A DNA stretch of 64,000 bases from Artemia franciscana (lineage: Eukaryota; Arthropoda; Branchiopoda; Anostraca; Artemiidae): positions 23,980,038 to 24,044,037 of the forward strand of contig NC_088879.1 of assembly GCF_032884065.1 (NCBI RefSeq). Reading direction: 5' to 3'. Made by a program: the position numbers and the translations under genes. Each line of letters starts with the position of its first letter. The first letter of the stretch is position 1. Under the pieces are notes generated by a model. It saw nothing but the letters and a program-made list of their open reading frames with translations, was not told the origin of the DNA and searched no databases. Below, piece by piece: positions 1-61,238 of this stretch.

Positions 1-429
1 TTTTTGCACCCCACGAGAAACCTCTTAAAATTCATTCATTTTGCTAATATTTTTATCTAGGATTCTCAAATCATTTGAAGAGCCTAAGTTGTGGAAAGTG
101 CTACCTCCTTATTTGATATTGTGCTCTTTCCTAGCATTAGCTATATTTTTAGAACTAACTCCAACCAAATGATCAATATTAACAGATAAAGGACCGAAGC
201 AACCCAACTCCAGGTACCGTGCGGAGGCAAATACCAACCTTACTGTCTGTCTTAACCGCGACAACATTATCCTCATTCATCACACTAATAACTATAACGT
301 ATAATCACTATAACGTGTAACGTATACGTTAATAAATATAACGTATACGTATAATAAATGTCTAATTATTATGCTATTTGACTCCATTTTGTGTGTGTCT
401 AGGCTATTTCCTCCGTGAGCTCCACTTTG

Positions 430-960
430 CATCTTCTTAATACACTCATTAATGTCTTCATTACTTCCCTTACTCTACTTTGATTCTCTTGAGATTCATC
501 ACTCAGGAGTTCCTTGTGCAAATTCCTTCTTGCTTCTAAAAAGCTTGAGGCGTTTCGCTAATCTTCCTTGGTACTTTTCCAACTTTCCTTCATAAGGCGT
601 CTTTTGCCACTTTGTAAATTATTTTCCAAAAATTATCCCATCCATTGTTTGCTTTGTGAGCTTTTAGACTCTCCAGTTACTCATCCAACTGTCCTGAAAA
701 GCTGAAATCCCTGTTCTAGAGCTCATTAACGTCATAACCACCCCGAAAGTCGTTATCTTTTCTAAGTTTAGGCTTTCGGTAATCTCTAGACACTATTGGA
801 TTGTGATCTTTGTGTTCAACATCAATGTCAGCATCTCTGTGTACCCAGATATTTTATGTTGATCTTGCCGGTCTTTGATTTAGGATACCCCAAGTTTGTG
901 AGGTTGTTTCTTTTACGGTCATGTGAGTCTCTCTGTAAGGTTATGGGCCATTTTATGACC
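430..960 (-). pseudogene. Decayed RTE-like non-LTR retrotransposon fragment (endonuclease tail and linker)
   Basis: Read on the - strand, short blocks separated by stops and shifts resemble the end of an RTE-type endonuclease, where a motif like 'VHRDADIDVEHKDHNPIVS' matches the usual R-x-A-D-V-x-S-D-H region, followed by a linker block 'NNGWDNFWKIIYKVAKDAL' of the kind that precedes the reverse transcriptase. No open frame survives. The assignment rests on weak motif resemblance and on the order of the blocks. It could be another APE-type LINE. Confidence 0.35.
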
Positions 961-1989
961 AAATACTGTACAGGTTTTATCTAGCGTGCGCCGACAAGAT
1001 TATGGCAGTGTATTATCCTTGCTTTATCTCTTTCCTAAACCAAATTTATCAAGGTAAATTTTGAATAATTTTAACCCCTCTTCAAATTAGAATCCAGTCT
1101 ATGCCATTGTTTCTGATAAATATTCGCTAGACTTCTCCATGAGCACGAGAAATAATCCCTTTCACACGTCGCAATACTAATCCTTGAATTAAATATTCTC
1201 TCTTTTCTTAGATTGAGTTTTAGTGATCTTTCTGCATTTCAGTTAAAATATACATGGAAATTTGGCCTTTTCTTTAGAGTTGTTGATTGTCATGAAATTT
1301 CTTTGAGTTTCTCAAGCTAGTTTTTCGTCGCTAGAATATTATTTAACCAAAATATCATTCGGACATGGCGTAGTTGGATGTAAAAAAAATCTAACACCCA
1401 CGCAAAATTTCGTAGATCAATAAGAACAAAGAAGTTTCCAAAGTTTCTTACAAAATCTGTACATGCTTTTTATCTGCAGCAACATAATTTCACTTAGAAA
1501 CAATAATTGTTTCCGATTAAGGAGCATTTAAGGTCTCTTTTACAATTCTTATTGTTACTACCGACTTTCTGTTTCCTCGTGAAAGTAGAATTTTATTGCA
1601 ATAAATGAGTCTTAATAATTGCGTAGGGAGTTTTAAGCTCGGACTTTCAAACGTACCTTAAGCCTTAAAGGAGCACTGCAAACTTGAAACGTCAAAAGAC
1701 AGATTTTGTCAACGCTTATTTCTTAGATAAAATAGTTTGCAAATTTTGGTTTATTTTTTACTTTTATCATATCACCATGATCAAATCCGTGAATGATTTT
1801 ATCCTATAAGGGTTTTATGATGTTTCTTTATTGCTTCATTGTTTATAATTGGTCTTGTTACAATGATGGGGACTAAATCTGAATCTAGAAGGAACAGGTT
1901 ATCTTCAAAGATTGATCTTATTATTATTTAAGAATTAACGACGCTTCTTGACTACTAAGGTCCCTGCGTCGGGTAGATATCATGTACCG
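961..1989. other. Unassigned AT-rich sequence
   Basis: I see no coding frame with recognisable similarity, no RNA gene and no clear repeat here. It lies upstream of the first visible PHM exon and is probably intron, since the N-terminal exons of the gene are not in the window. Confidence 0.4.
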
Positions 1990-2062
1990 GCCCGAAATTC
2001 GGGATCGAACCAGGGACCTTTAGAGGTTTAGTCTAACGCTCTCCCAACTGAGCTATTTAGGC
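1990..2062 (-). pseudogene. tRNA-Phe-like pseudogene or SINE head
   Basis: On the - strand the sequence begins GCCTAAATAGCTCAGTTGG and has a perfect A box (TAGCTCAGTTGG) and B box (GGTTCGATCCC). The anticodon loop reads CTAAACC, giving an AAA (Phe) anticodon between TTAGA/TCTAA stems. The acceptor stem has mismatches at the first and fourth pairs, the T stem has two mismatches, and functional Phe tRNAs normally carry GAA. This indicates a decayed tRNA copy or the head of a tRNA-Phe-derived SINE rather than a working gene. Confidence 0.65.
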
Positions 2063-2151
2063 TTTCGCAAGGTGATTGATCTTATGGGATCCCGAGGGCT
2101 ACAATTAAACAATATGCGTCCAAATTAATCCTCTGAAAGCTGGGTTTACCA

Positions 2152-2412
2152 TAAAAAAGGTAAAAAAAAAGGTAAAGGATACGGCATTAGACTTTACAGT
2201 CCGTACCGACGATGCTGATCTCCGTTTCTTGGCCCTTCAGCCAGGAAGTGCAATGGGGGGTTGGGGGTCAGCCATCCTGTGCTTTCGCACACCCTTCCTG
2301 TTTACCTTCCCCAGATCTCTCCAGGTACCCATTTAGAGCTGGGTCGACTCTGGCTAAGCTTACAGAGTCACGCCACTGACCCCCATCCCAAACTGAAGAA
2401 TTGGGTACACCA
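2152..2412 (-). mobile_element. tRNA-derived SINE, copy 1 (5'-truncated)
   Basis: This segment is highly similar along its length to 8986-9215 and lies in the same orientation. Shared blocks include the body around 'gggtcgactctggcta', 'ccttcctgtttaccttcccc' and 'ggaagtgcaatggg'. Read on the - strand it ends in a short pyrimidine/AC-rich tail near 2150-2165. The tRNA-like head present in the second copy is missing, so this copy looks truncated at the 5' end, as is usual for retroposed SINEs. The family name is not known to me. Confidence 0.65.
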
Positions 2413-2499
2413 GGATCTTATTCCTAATTAGCCCTAATTTAGCTCAGTGCCACATTGTAGGATAGTTTCACTATTATTCCCACGCCCTCCCATCATGAT

Positions 2500-2880
2500 T
2501 CTGGATTTTGCTAGCTTCATTATTTATTCATTAAACTGGTTATTATTATTTATTCATTGATTAATCAATAATATCAACAAACAATAATATAAGTCACTAA
2601 TGAAGAATAATCAATTCACAATTAATAATTAATCATTGTTGATTGATTAGTCTTGAGCTCTCACTATCTTATTTACTGATTAATTAATAATTCCAGCATT
2701 CAACCATTACAATCAATAATCAGTAATAATCACTTAATCATGAATAACTAATCTCTACTTATTGATGAGACGAGATACCATTATCTATCCATTGATTAAT
2801 CAATAACAAACATCAACAATATCAATTAATACTAGTCAGTTGATTATTAATAATTAATCATTATTTAGTGATTAGACCGG
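2500..2880. repeat. Cryptic ATTAATCAAT-type simple repeat
   Basis: About 380 bp are dominated by overlapping ATTAAT, TTGATTAAT and AATCAAT words in both orientations (for example 'ttgattaatcaataat' and 'taattaatcattgttgatt'). It is not a regular tandem repeat but has many short dyads, and no gene is visible in it. Confidence 0.6.
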
Positions 2881-3338
2881 AGACGATTTTTATGGGTTCA
2901 AATTTCAGAAGTAGTCTTCCTTCACTGAGAAATGGACTTTTTCATTATTCGCCGTAAAATACGAAATGTAATACAAAATTTCGGGCGTGATAAGACACTC
3001 ATCTAAACTAATGTGCGAATGGCCAGGAGTGCTAATTTACATGAATGTTGAGGAACGGGCAAAGATTTCTTTTAATTCCTTTACCATAGATGCACATAAA
3101 GATGATTTTTCAAACCTAAGGGAGGGTGGTCTTTTTCTTCGAATTGATTTTCTAACAAAGATAATAAAAAAATGTTTTCCAAATCCACAAGAGCAGTTTC
3201 CTTCCTACAGCTGCCCTCTCCCCCCCCCATTTAGTGCCCATGGAAGTGCTGCTGACTTCTTCTAAGTTCAATTTATGAATATAAAATTGTATGTAGACAA
3301 ATTAAATGGCACACTGAAAATTATATTTAATTTTGCAG

Positions 3339-53381
<50,043 letters not shown>

Positions 53382-53485
53382 AGAAAAAAATCAAGAAAAT
53401 ATTAACAAACAAGATAAATAGATCTTTCCACAAATTCTTAACCTCGTTCAACTTGTACTGTCCTGCTGACGGCAATGTCGAGAAT

Positions 53486-53491
53486 AATAAA
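53486..53491 (+). terminator. Possible poly(A) signal (AATAAA) for exon 7B
   Basis: A canonical AATAAA 105 bp after the 7B stop, in AT-rich sequence with GT-rich words after it. Confidence 0.5.
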
Positions 53492-53499
53492 TATTCAGT

Positions 53500-56400
53500 A
53501 TTTTATTTAAATGCATGTCATTAGTGAACCCCAAGTGAATCATTCAAAGACCAATTTGATAATGTCCTTAAGACAAGCAGGGGAGTAAATTTTAAAAAGT
53601 TTAATTGTCGCATGAATTTATCACATCAGTAGGAAAGTACCACCAGATTCTGCTGGTGTTTGCTTAAGTACTTGAAGGCAGAGAATACTCTTCGGTGGAA
53701 TCAAGCAAACTGGCTTTGAAAAAACTACTCATTCCGAGAGGCATGGAATACAAATATCAGGAATCCAAATAAATTTTTAGCCTCAAAATATTTCTGCTGA
53801 TACCCCATCTTCCGTTGATCCTCTTCTTCTTGCTCTTTTCACATTTTTTTTCCTACGGAGTTTTTTCTCCGATACTTATTCAGTAAACTAGACCCAAAAT
53901 CATAAAACATATGCCTTTAAGTTGGGGAAAAGGCGCACCTTAAATTCCGTGTATTGCGAAAGATACAAGAATTAAGGATAGTGCTGCGATATTCTATTTC
54001 TACGCAATTTTTGAAGAATTTCTCACAGCAGTTAATTTGAGTTAAGGTTCATTAACTAATTTTTTTTTCTATATCGCTGTTTCGTCTTTGCTGTGTTTAA
54101 GAAGGTGAGAAATTATTATCTCATCTTGTACAGAAGAGAAAGAAACAATCTCACTGATCGATGACATAAACGACATCTGTCAGCATAACTAGCAATAGTC
54201 TCTCGCCAAAGTTAAGACTGAGCGCAGTTCAAGAGATTTAAGAGAAAAAAGCTACATACGTGTTAAATAAATCGTGGCTCTAACTTTTAGTTGAGTTTGA
54301 CCAGGCTTTCAAAAAGGAGTCAACAATGCTTTATTAATTTGCATTTTTATAAAAAGAAAGGTTTGGATTCATATTGAAAGCAAAAATAAATTTTATAAAG
54401 AAAATCTCATAAAAAAAATAACGCAGCTGATTTCTTATTTTGTTTCATCTGAATATCCGACTTGATGAGTGTTGTCGTATTTTATTGTATAACACAAGCA
54501 ACAATAATCGTATGCGGAACAGTCTATTTTATAGTATGATAAAAAAAATCATGTGAGATTTTATATCATGTGTATAGTTGAGTATGTCGCTGTGAAAACA
54601 TAGTGGATTAATTTTCTGCTTAACAATACGGGATACAGGGATCGATCCTTGCAGCAGCAAGACAGAATTACTATTTGTCACTCTAAAAAAAGACCAGACA
54701 ACTGAAACGTTGATTCAAGGCCCTATGCGCCAGATAAGGCTCTCAATGACCTTTATTCGTACGAATGACCTTAAGTCATACTTTGAGTACATGAAATGAG
54801 ACTTCAGACATTGAACATACCTGATTCTCCTTATCTCACACCTGGGAAGCCAAAACATTTTTTTTATCATGTCCTAAAGGTTTAGGATAATCAAATGAAG
54901 CTTCCCAAGTTCTAAGATCTATTTTGCTTAAAAAACTGAATAAATAAATGGTTTTCAATGGTTCTAGAAAATTTAAATTGCATCTTATTTACGGGTGGGA
55001 AATATTTTGCGTTAAAAAACAAAGTTACATCTTTAATGGTTTGGATTATAAAATTAACATGGACATTCAGTTACATTTTATTCAGAGATACTATTTCAGT
55101 TTTTTATTTAGACAGGGGAGGGGCAGGAACAAACAGTTGTTTGCGAGGTGAGGTGCGGCAAAAAAGCCATATCCCAAATAATGTTCAGGCGTAATTTTTT
55201 ACAATAAAAATTTCACCAGTTAATAATTATATCCCTGTTGGTAAAGGTTCTGGCCTCTCTTGCACCCAGAGCCAAATCTTGATTAGACCCCTGTCTACCA
55301 CAAAATTTCCAAGCCAAATTTTTCATTTATTAACAAGATTATTTTCAAGTAATTAATTAATTAATTATTTATTTTTAATTCGTAATTTAAATTGTTCTTA
55401 TCTAATTACTTTTTAGTTTATTTTACTAGATGCATTCTCGACTTTGTTAATAAAATTTCAAAAAATAAAAAATAATTATAACCATTAAATTATTCGTTTA
55501 AAATTTTGCACCCCTAAAATTTCTACGCCCGGGACAAGTGCCACCTCTGTCCCACCCCTAAAACCCGATTCCCGTGTGAATAAAATTTATCTTTTTTAAT
55601 CTACAATTATAAATTTCAAACCAATGGGAGCTGGGCGTATCCCAAAAAGCTTTGTTCCAAATGGTGTTCCTGCACTATGGTTGTAACCTACCATATAAAA
55701 TATCTACCATTTAAATATTACATTTCTCTGAAGAAATACAAATTTCTGAACCTTCCAGTCATTTATCTTCTGATTTGTTTTCTTGTCGTTCCTACTACTT
55801 AGCGTTGTTTATTTATACAATCAATGTAAATTAGACGGATAATTTTCCACAATTATACTAACTTTAAAATTTAAGACGCAATAAAAACTTCTTTCCCTTC
55901 ATCATTTTGTCAATAATTTCTCAATTCTGAATAAGGTATTTAGATTTGCTATGTTTGCTTATTTGCTTGCGTATGGTGGTTGTCTTCAAGTGTATTTTTG
56001 GTGCGTACTTATTTTGTCAGATTTTATCGAAGTTGGATTTAAATTGGGTTCTAGAAAAAAATATTACTCTGAGTTCTTTACCAACAGCAACAACAAAAAA
56101 GAGATAGCGAAAGACACTAATGCTAACTCGATTCTAAATTTCTGTCAAAATATACTGTACGAGTGCACATCATTGTAAAGTTTCTTGTAATAGCCACTGA
56201 AGAATATGCCTAAGTTAAGTCAAAAGCTAAATATATTATATAAACAATTATACTAAATGAGAAAAATTGTGACTCATAATCAATTTTAAAACACGAATTC
56301 AATTATGGGCTCTAGAGTGAGGACTGAGGAGGGAAGCTGAACCTCAATAAAAAAAGAACTATTAAATTGTTTTCTATTAACATAGGAACTTCTACAAAGA

Positions 56401-57020
56401 AAGTTATCTTACGAAAGATAAATAATCACTTCGTTTCTGTTAAGCTTAGCTCCCATATCTGATTCTACGTTTAATGCTACTGCTTTCTCATTATCAATAC
56501 TGGCTAGAGTGGAAAATTGTGGAATATACTATTTAGCAGTTATAACATCATGAACGCTTTTATTTTATACAAAGCGTAGAAAAAAAATCACTAATAAAGT
56601 TTCCAGGGCAAACAACCTCGACAATAATAAACTTGGAGAAATCAGTTTAGTTTTACTAATTTAACGATAATTATCTGCATCTGTTTGCAAAACGGTAATT
56701 ATTTAAAAAATACAATTTGAAAGACGTAAAGAGTATTTTAACGGTAAGCTCAATCCCCCAGTAGCTGCTAATCCTAAAATATAATATCCTAAAATATAAT
56801 AAATTATAAATAAAAATATAAATATAAAATATAAAGCCCCACTTTTCTAAACCCAGCCAAGAGCTCAGACCACCATTCACGCTCAAGTCAGAAACCGAGT
56901 CACTAATCAAGTCGCTCAAACAAGGAAAAGCTCCTAGCCCAAAAGGAGCCACCGTCGAACTCAATAACGTCGGATCGGATGAGGTAGCTGACCTGTACAA
57001 CACCACTGTGTCTGCGGTGC
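53500..57020. other. Downstream region, no gene recognised
   Basis: No frame here has recognisable relatives or convincing splice context. Short frames at 54948-55194 and 55951-56178 look like chance. Confidence 0.5.
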
Positions 57021-57029
57021 GGGAAACCA

Positions 57030-57850
57030 GCCATGAACCCCACTAATAATGCAAAGCTGCCGTTGTTCCTATTTACAAAAAGGGGTAAAGAAGATTAAAG
57101 AGACTACCGTCCAATAAGCCTAGCCAGCCATCAGTCACGTGTCCTGACAAGTCTTGCTTCGACGAATACAAAAAACAATTGCTATTGCCATCGGAGTGTA
57201 TCAGGCCGGCTTCCGCCCTGGAAGATCAACAACTAATTAAATATTCGTCTTTCGACAGTTCATTAAACGATGCATCGAATTCAACCAAATACTCGCGAAT
57301 ATTAGTTAATTTTCGTCAAGCATTTGACCTAATATGGAGCGGAGTATTCTATACGAAATAGTTCAGATAATCAGGAGTCTATCAAGGTCTTTTACCTTGG
57401 TAGTCTACTCTCTCCTGATAACTGCCATAGCTTTGACATGAAACGTCGGTTTGCACTTGGTAGCTTGAGCTTCCGAAAACTAGCGAACCATAGGAAAGGT
57501 GACCATATATTCAATAAACTCAAAATGTGCCTGTTCAACAGTTTAGTAATTCCCATAGTCATGTATAGACGCAAAACATAAACACTGGAATCAAAGACGA
57601 AAGAAAAATTCTAGCTTTCAAGATAAGATGAATCCGTCAGATTGTTAGAATGAACACAAGACAAGTCTCGAAGTACACTAAAGGTGCCAATACACTTAAA
57701 CTATTCTCAGTGACATCAAGAATCAGCAATTGCACTGGTTTAGCCACGTCAAGCGAATCGAGCCGAATTACCTACAGAAAATCACACTTGAAGGATCTCT
57801 GCATGGCCTTCGTCCATGAGGCAGATCATGAAAACGATGGACAGAGAACT
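57030..57850 (+). pseudogene. RTE-like non-LTR retrotransposon remnant
   Basis: Blocks in order: AAVVPIYKKG and a broken RPISL-like stretch (57050-57120), a GFRPGRSTT-like stretch (57205-57235), RQFI-RCIEFNQ and FRQAFDLIW (57250-57340), then, with the YADD region missing, YLGSLLSPDN (57398 onward), KRRFALGSLSFRKLANHRKGDH and LFNSLVIPIVMY (57530-57565). This is the RT of an RTE-type element with an internal deletion at about 57361-57395 and many stops. Confidence 0.7.
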
Positions 57851-58541
57851 TTAATTTCGACAACGTCAAGTTAGCCTAGTTTTCCGGTACCGCACCTGTT
57901 ATAATAGTTCATCGAGCCCTTACGTATGAGCTAGCAGGATGAATAGCCCCAAAACGTCAAGGGAGGATTGTCAAATACTAAAATACTTTGATTGTTCAAA
58001 ATACTAACTGGTAATAATTGAAGCAGATTAGAGATTTGTCGATTATTTGCAAATGATAGCTTACCCTTTGGAGGTTTCAAGGGGTGGTAGCTCCACTACT
58101 ATTTGTTCTTGATATTCTCAAACAATATTAGAGAAAAAGAAACTCCGAGATTTTGCAGTAGCATAGCGGTCCTCAATTCAATTCAAAAGGCACACACCTC
58201 ACTAGGCCAGGACCGAGTCACTAGATGACATTGGTGCTTTTTCTCTGAGGGACCAACCTAAGTTTCTAGTCTTATTTAGTTTCAACAATTTTTGGAGGTA
58301 CAGAGCAGAAATAAACTAGAAGTATGCACGAGGCACGTTGAGATTAACAGTAAGAGCGATAAAAACCACTCCTTCCTGTGACAAGCAGTGAACAACCTTT
58401 AGTTGTAATAAGAAGTAAAAGTGTCAAATGTCGTTAAAAAAAGAGGAAAAACTAAAATCAATTCACTGGCAACACTTTGCCCATTCTGCAGCAGAAAGAT
58501 AGTCCACTTAGTACAACGACTTTCCTATGAAAAACGTAAAA

Positions 58542-60695
58542 AAACAAGAGTTAAGAGCTCATATGGCACTTGTGACGAGGCAAGAAGAGCTAAGAGCCAA
58601 GAGATCATATAGTATGAGCTCTAAAAAAATCCTAAGAATCAATAGATTACTTTAAAAGGAAAATCAGAGGTTTAATGTCAGGATTTGAAATAAGAGCTCT
58701 GAGTCACGATGCCCTTCTAAATATCAAAATTCATTAAGATCAAATCACCCACTCGTAAGTTATAAATACCTAATTTTTCCTCTCCCTTTAGCCCCCCAGA
58801 TGGTCGAATAAGGGGAAAACGACTTTATCAAGTCAATTTGTGCAGCTCCCTGACAAGCCTACCAATTTTCATCGTCCTAGCACTTCCAGAAGCACCAAAC
58901 TCGCCAAATGACTGAACCCCTCCCCCCAACTACCCCAAAGAGAGCGAATCCAGTACGGTTACGTCAATCGCGTATTAAGGACATTTGCTTATTCTATCCA
59001 CCAAGCTTCATCCCGATTTTTCCACTCCAAGTGTTTTCCAAGATTTCCCCCTCCAACTCCCCCCAATGTCAAAAGAACTGTTCGAGATTTGAAATAAGAG
59101 CTCTGAGACATGAATTCCTTCTAAATATCAAAATTCATCAAGATTCGATCACCTATTCGTAAGATAAAAATACCCCAATTTTCACGTTTTCCAAGAATTC
59201 CGGTTTCTCCCTCCAACTCCCCCCAATGTCACAAATTCTGGTCGAAATTCCAAATTAGAGCTTTAAAGCACAGGATCCTTCTAAATATCAAATTTCATTA
59301 AGCTTTGGTCACCCTTTCGTAAGTTACAAATACCTCAATTTTCAAAATTACCCCCCCCCCCAACTCCACCAAAGAGAGCAAATCCGGTCCAGTTATGTCA
59401 GTCACGTATCTTAGACAGGTTTTTATTCTTCCCATCCAGTTTCATCCCTATCTCACCGCTTTAAGTATTTTCTAAGATTTCTGCCCCCCCCCCCCCAATT
59501 ACGCTGGATCCGGTTGAAATTTAAAATAAGAGATCTGAGTTACGAGGTCCTTCTAAATATGAAGTTTCATGAAGATCCGATCACTCCTTCCTAAGTTAAA
59601 AATACGTCATTTTTTCTAATTTTTTTAGAATTACCCCCCCCCAATAGATCGGATCCGTTTTAATTATGTAAATAACGTATCTAAGACTTCTGCTTATTTC
59701 TCCCCCCAAGTTTCATCCCGATCCCTCCAATCTAAGCGTTTTCCAAGATTTTAGGTTCCCTCACCCCAAACTCCCCCCCCCAATGTCACCAGATCCGGTC
59801 AGGACTTAAAATAAGAGCTTTGAACACGATATCCTTCTAAATATCTAATTTAATTGAGATCCGATCACCCGTTCGTAAGTTAAAAATACCCTATTTTTTC
59901 TAATTTTTTAGAATTAACCCCCCCCCCCCTACCCCATTGAGATCCGATCACCCGTTCTTAAGTTAAAAACACCTCGTTTTTTCTTATTTTTCAGAATTAA
60001 TCCCCCCCCAACTACCCCAAAGAGAGCGGATCCATTCCGGTTATGTCAATCATGTATCTAGGACTTGTGCTTATTTTTCCCACTAAGTTTCATCCCGATC
60101 CCTCCACTCTAAGCGTTATCCAAGTTTTAGGTTTCCCCTTCCCAACTCCCCACCCCAAATGTCGCCAGATCCAGTCGGTGTTTAAAACAAGAGCTCTGAG
60201 ACACGATATCCTTCTAAATATTAAATTTCATTGAGATCCTATCACCCAACGTAAGTTAAAAATACCTTATTTTTTCTAATTTTTCAGAATTACCCCCCCA
60301 ACTACCCCAAAGAGAGCGGTTCCGTTCCGGTTATGTCAATCATGTATCTAGGACTTGTGCTTATTTTTCCCACCAAGTTTCATCCCGATCCCTCCACTCT
60401 AAGTGTTTACCAAGATTTTAGGTTCCCCCTCCCATATCCCCCCAATGTCACCAGATACGGTCGGAATTTAAAATAACAGCTCTGAGACACTATATACGGG
60501 CTCCCCAATTCCCCCCAGATGGTCAAATCGGGAAAACGACTATTTCTAATTTAATCTGGTCCGGTCCCTGATACGCTTGCCAAATTTCATCGTCCTAGCT
60601 TACCTGGAAGTGCCTAAAGTAGCAAAACCGGTACCGAAAGACCGACAGAATTTGCGATTGCTATTTGTCACTTGGTTAATACCAAGTTCCATAAA
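58542..60695 (+). repeat. Tandem-bearing mobile repeat, long copy 2
   Basis: It has the same left end as 38207 ('acaagagttaagagctc', 'ggcacttgtgacgaggc') and a full right end with 'accgacagaatttgcgattg' and 'tcacttggttaataccaag'. Unit starts lie at about 58690, 59093, 59247, 59525, 59808, 60188 and 60470 (spacings about 403, 154, 278, 283, 380, 282). The leading 417/403 and 161/154 spacings occur in both arrays. Confidence 0.85.
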
Positions 60696-60858
60696 AACAA
60701 AAATTAAATTTCAAAATTGTAATCCAAAATCTCAACATTGCGTTTGAGCATACCCACACTCAATGCCCAGTTTTTGGAGGCGTTAATTAGCAATAATGGC
60801 ACTAATGTGATTTTATTACATAATTTAATTTAAAATATTTTTCAATAGCCATTTGATT

Positions 60859-60859
<1 letters not shown>

Positions 60860-60945
<86 letters not shown>
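60860..60945. repeat. (TA)n microsatellite, about 86 bp
   Basis: Pure alternating AT. Confidence 0.97.
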
Positions 60946-60946
<1 letters not shown>

Positions 60947-61186
60947 CTTACAAATGTTGCTAAAATATCTGTTATTACAGGTGTTTTCACTTGACTTATT
61001 AAAACTGTCTGCACTTAAATATTTTGCCTGCTACTGCATCAATTTGCAGCTTAACACAAAACTACATTATATACATTATTATTTTATATTGACTCCATTT
61101 TACCATCTTATTTCATACCAATTATGTCGTAGGTCTTAGCAAGAGAACTCAAAACATGAACAAAAAGAGGCTTTAAGAGCTGAGTT

Positions 61187-61187
<1 letters not shown>

Positions 61188-61234
<47 letters not shown>
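61188..61234 (+). repeat. Poly(A) run, 47 nt
   Basis: A pure A run after 'gctgagttc'. It could be the tail of a retroposed sequence on the + strand, but no source is recognised upstream. Confidence 0.8.

Positions 61235-61238
<4 letters not shown>

Noticed and set aside
58020-58200. Further RT-like words (FANDS and LFLIF) after the RTE remnant
   Set aside because: The order is wrong relative to the RTE C-terminal part, and the words are too short and broken to assign.
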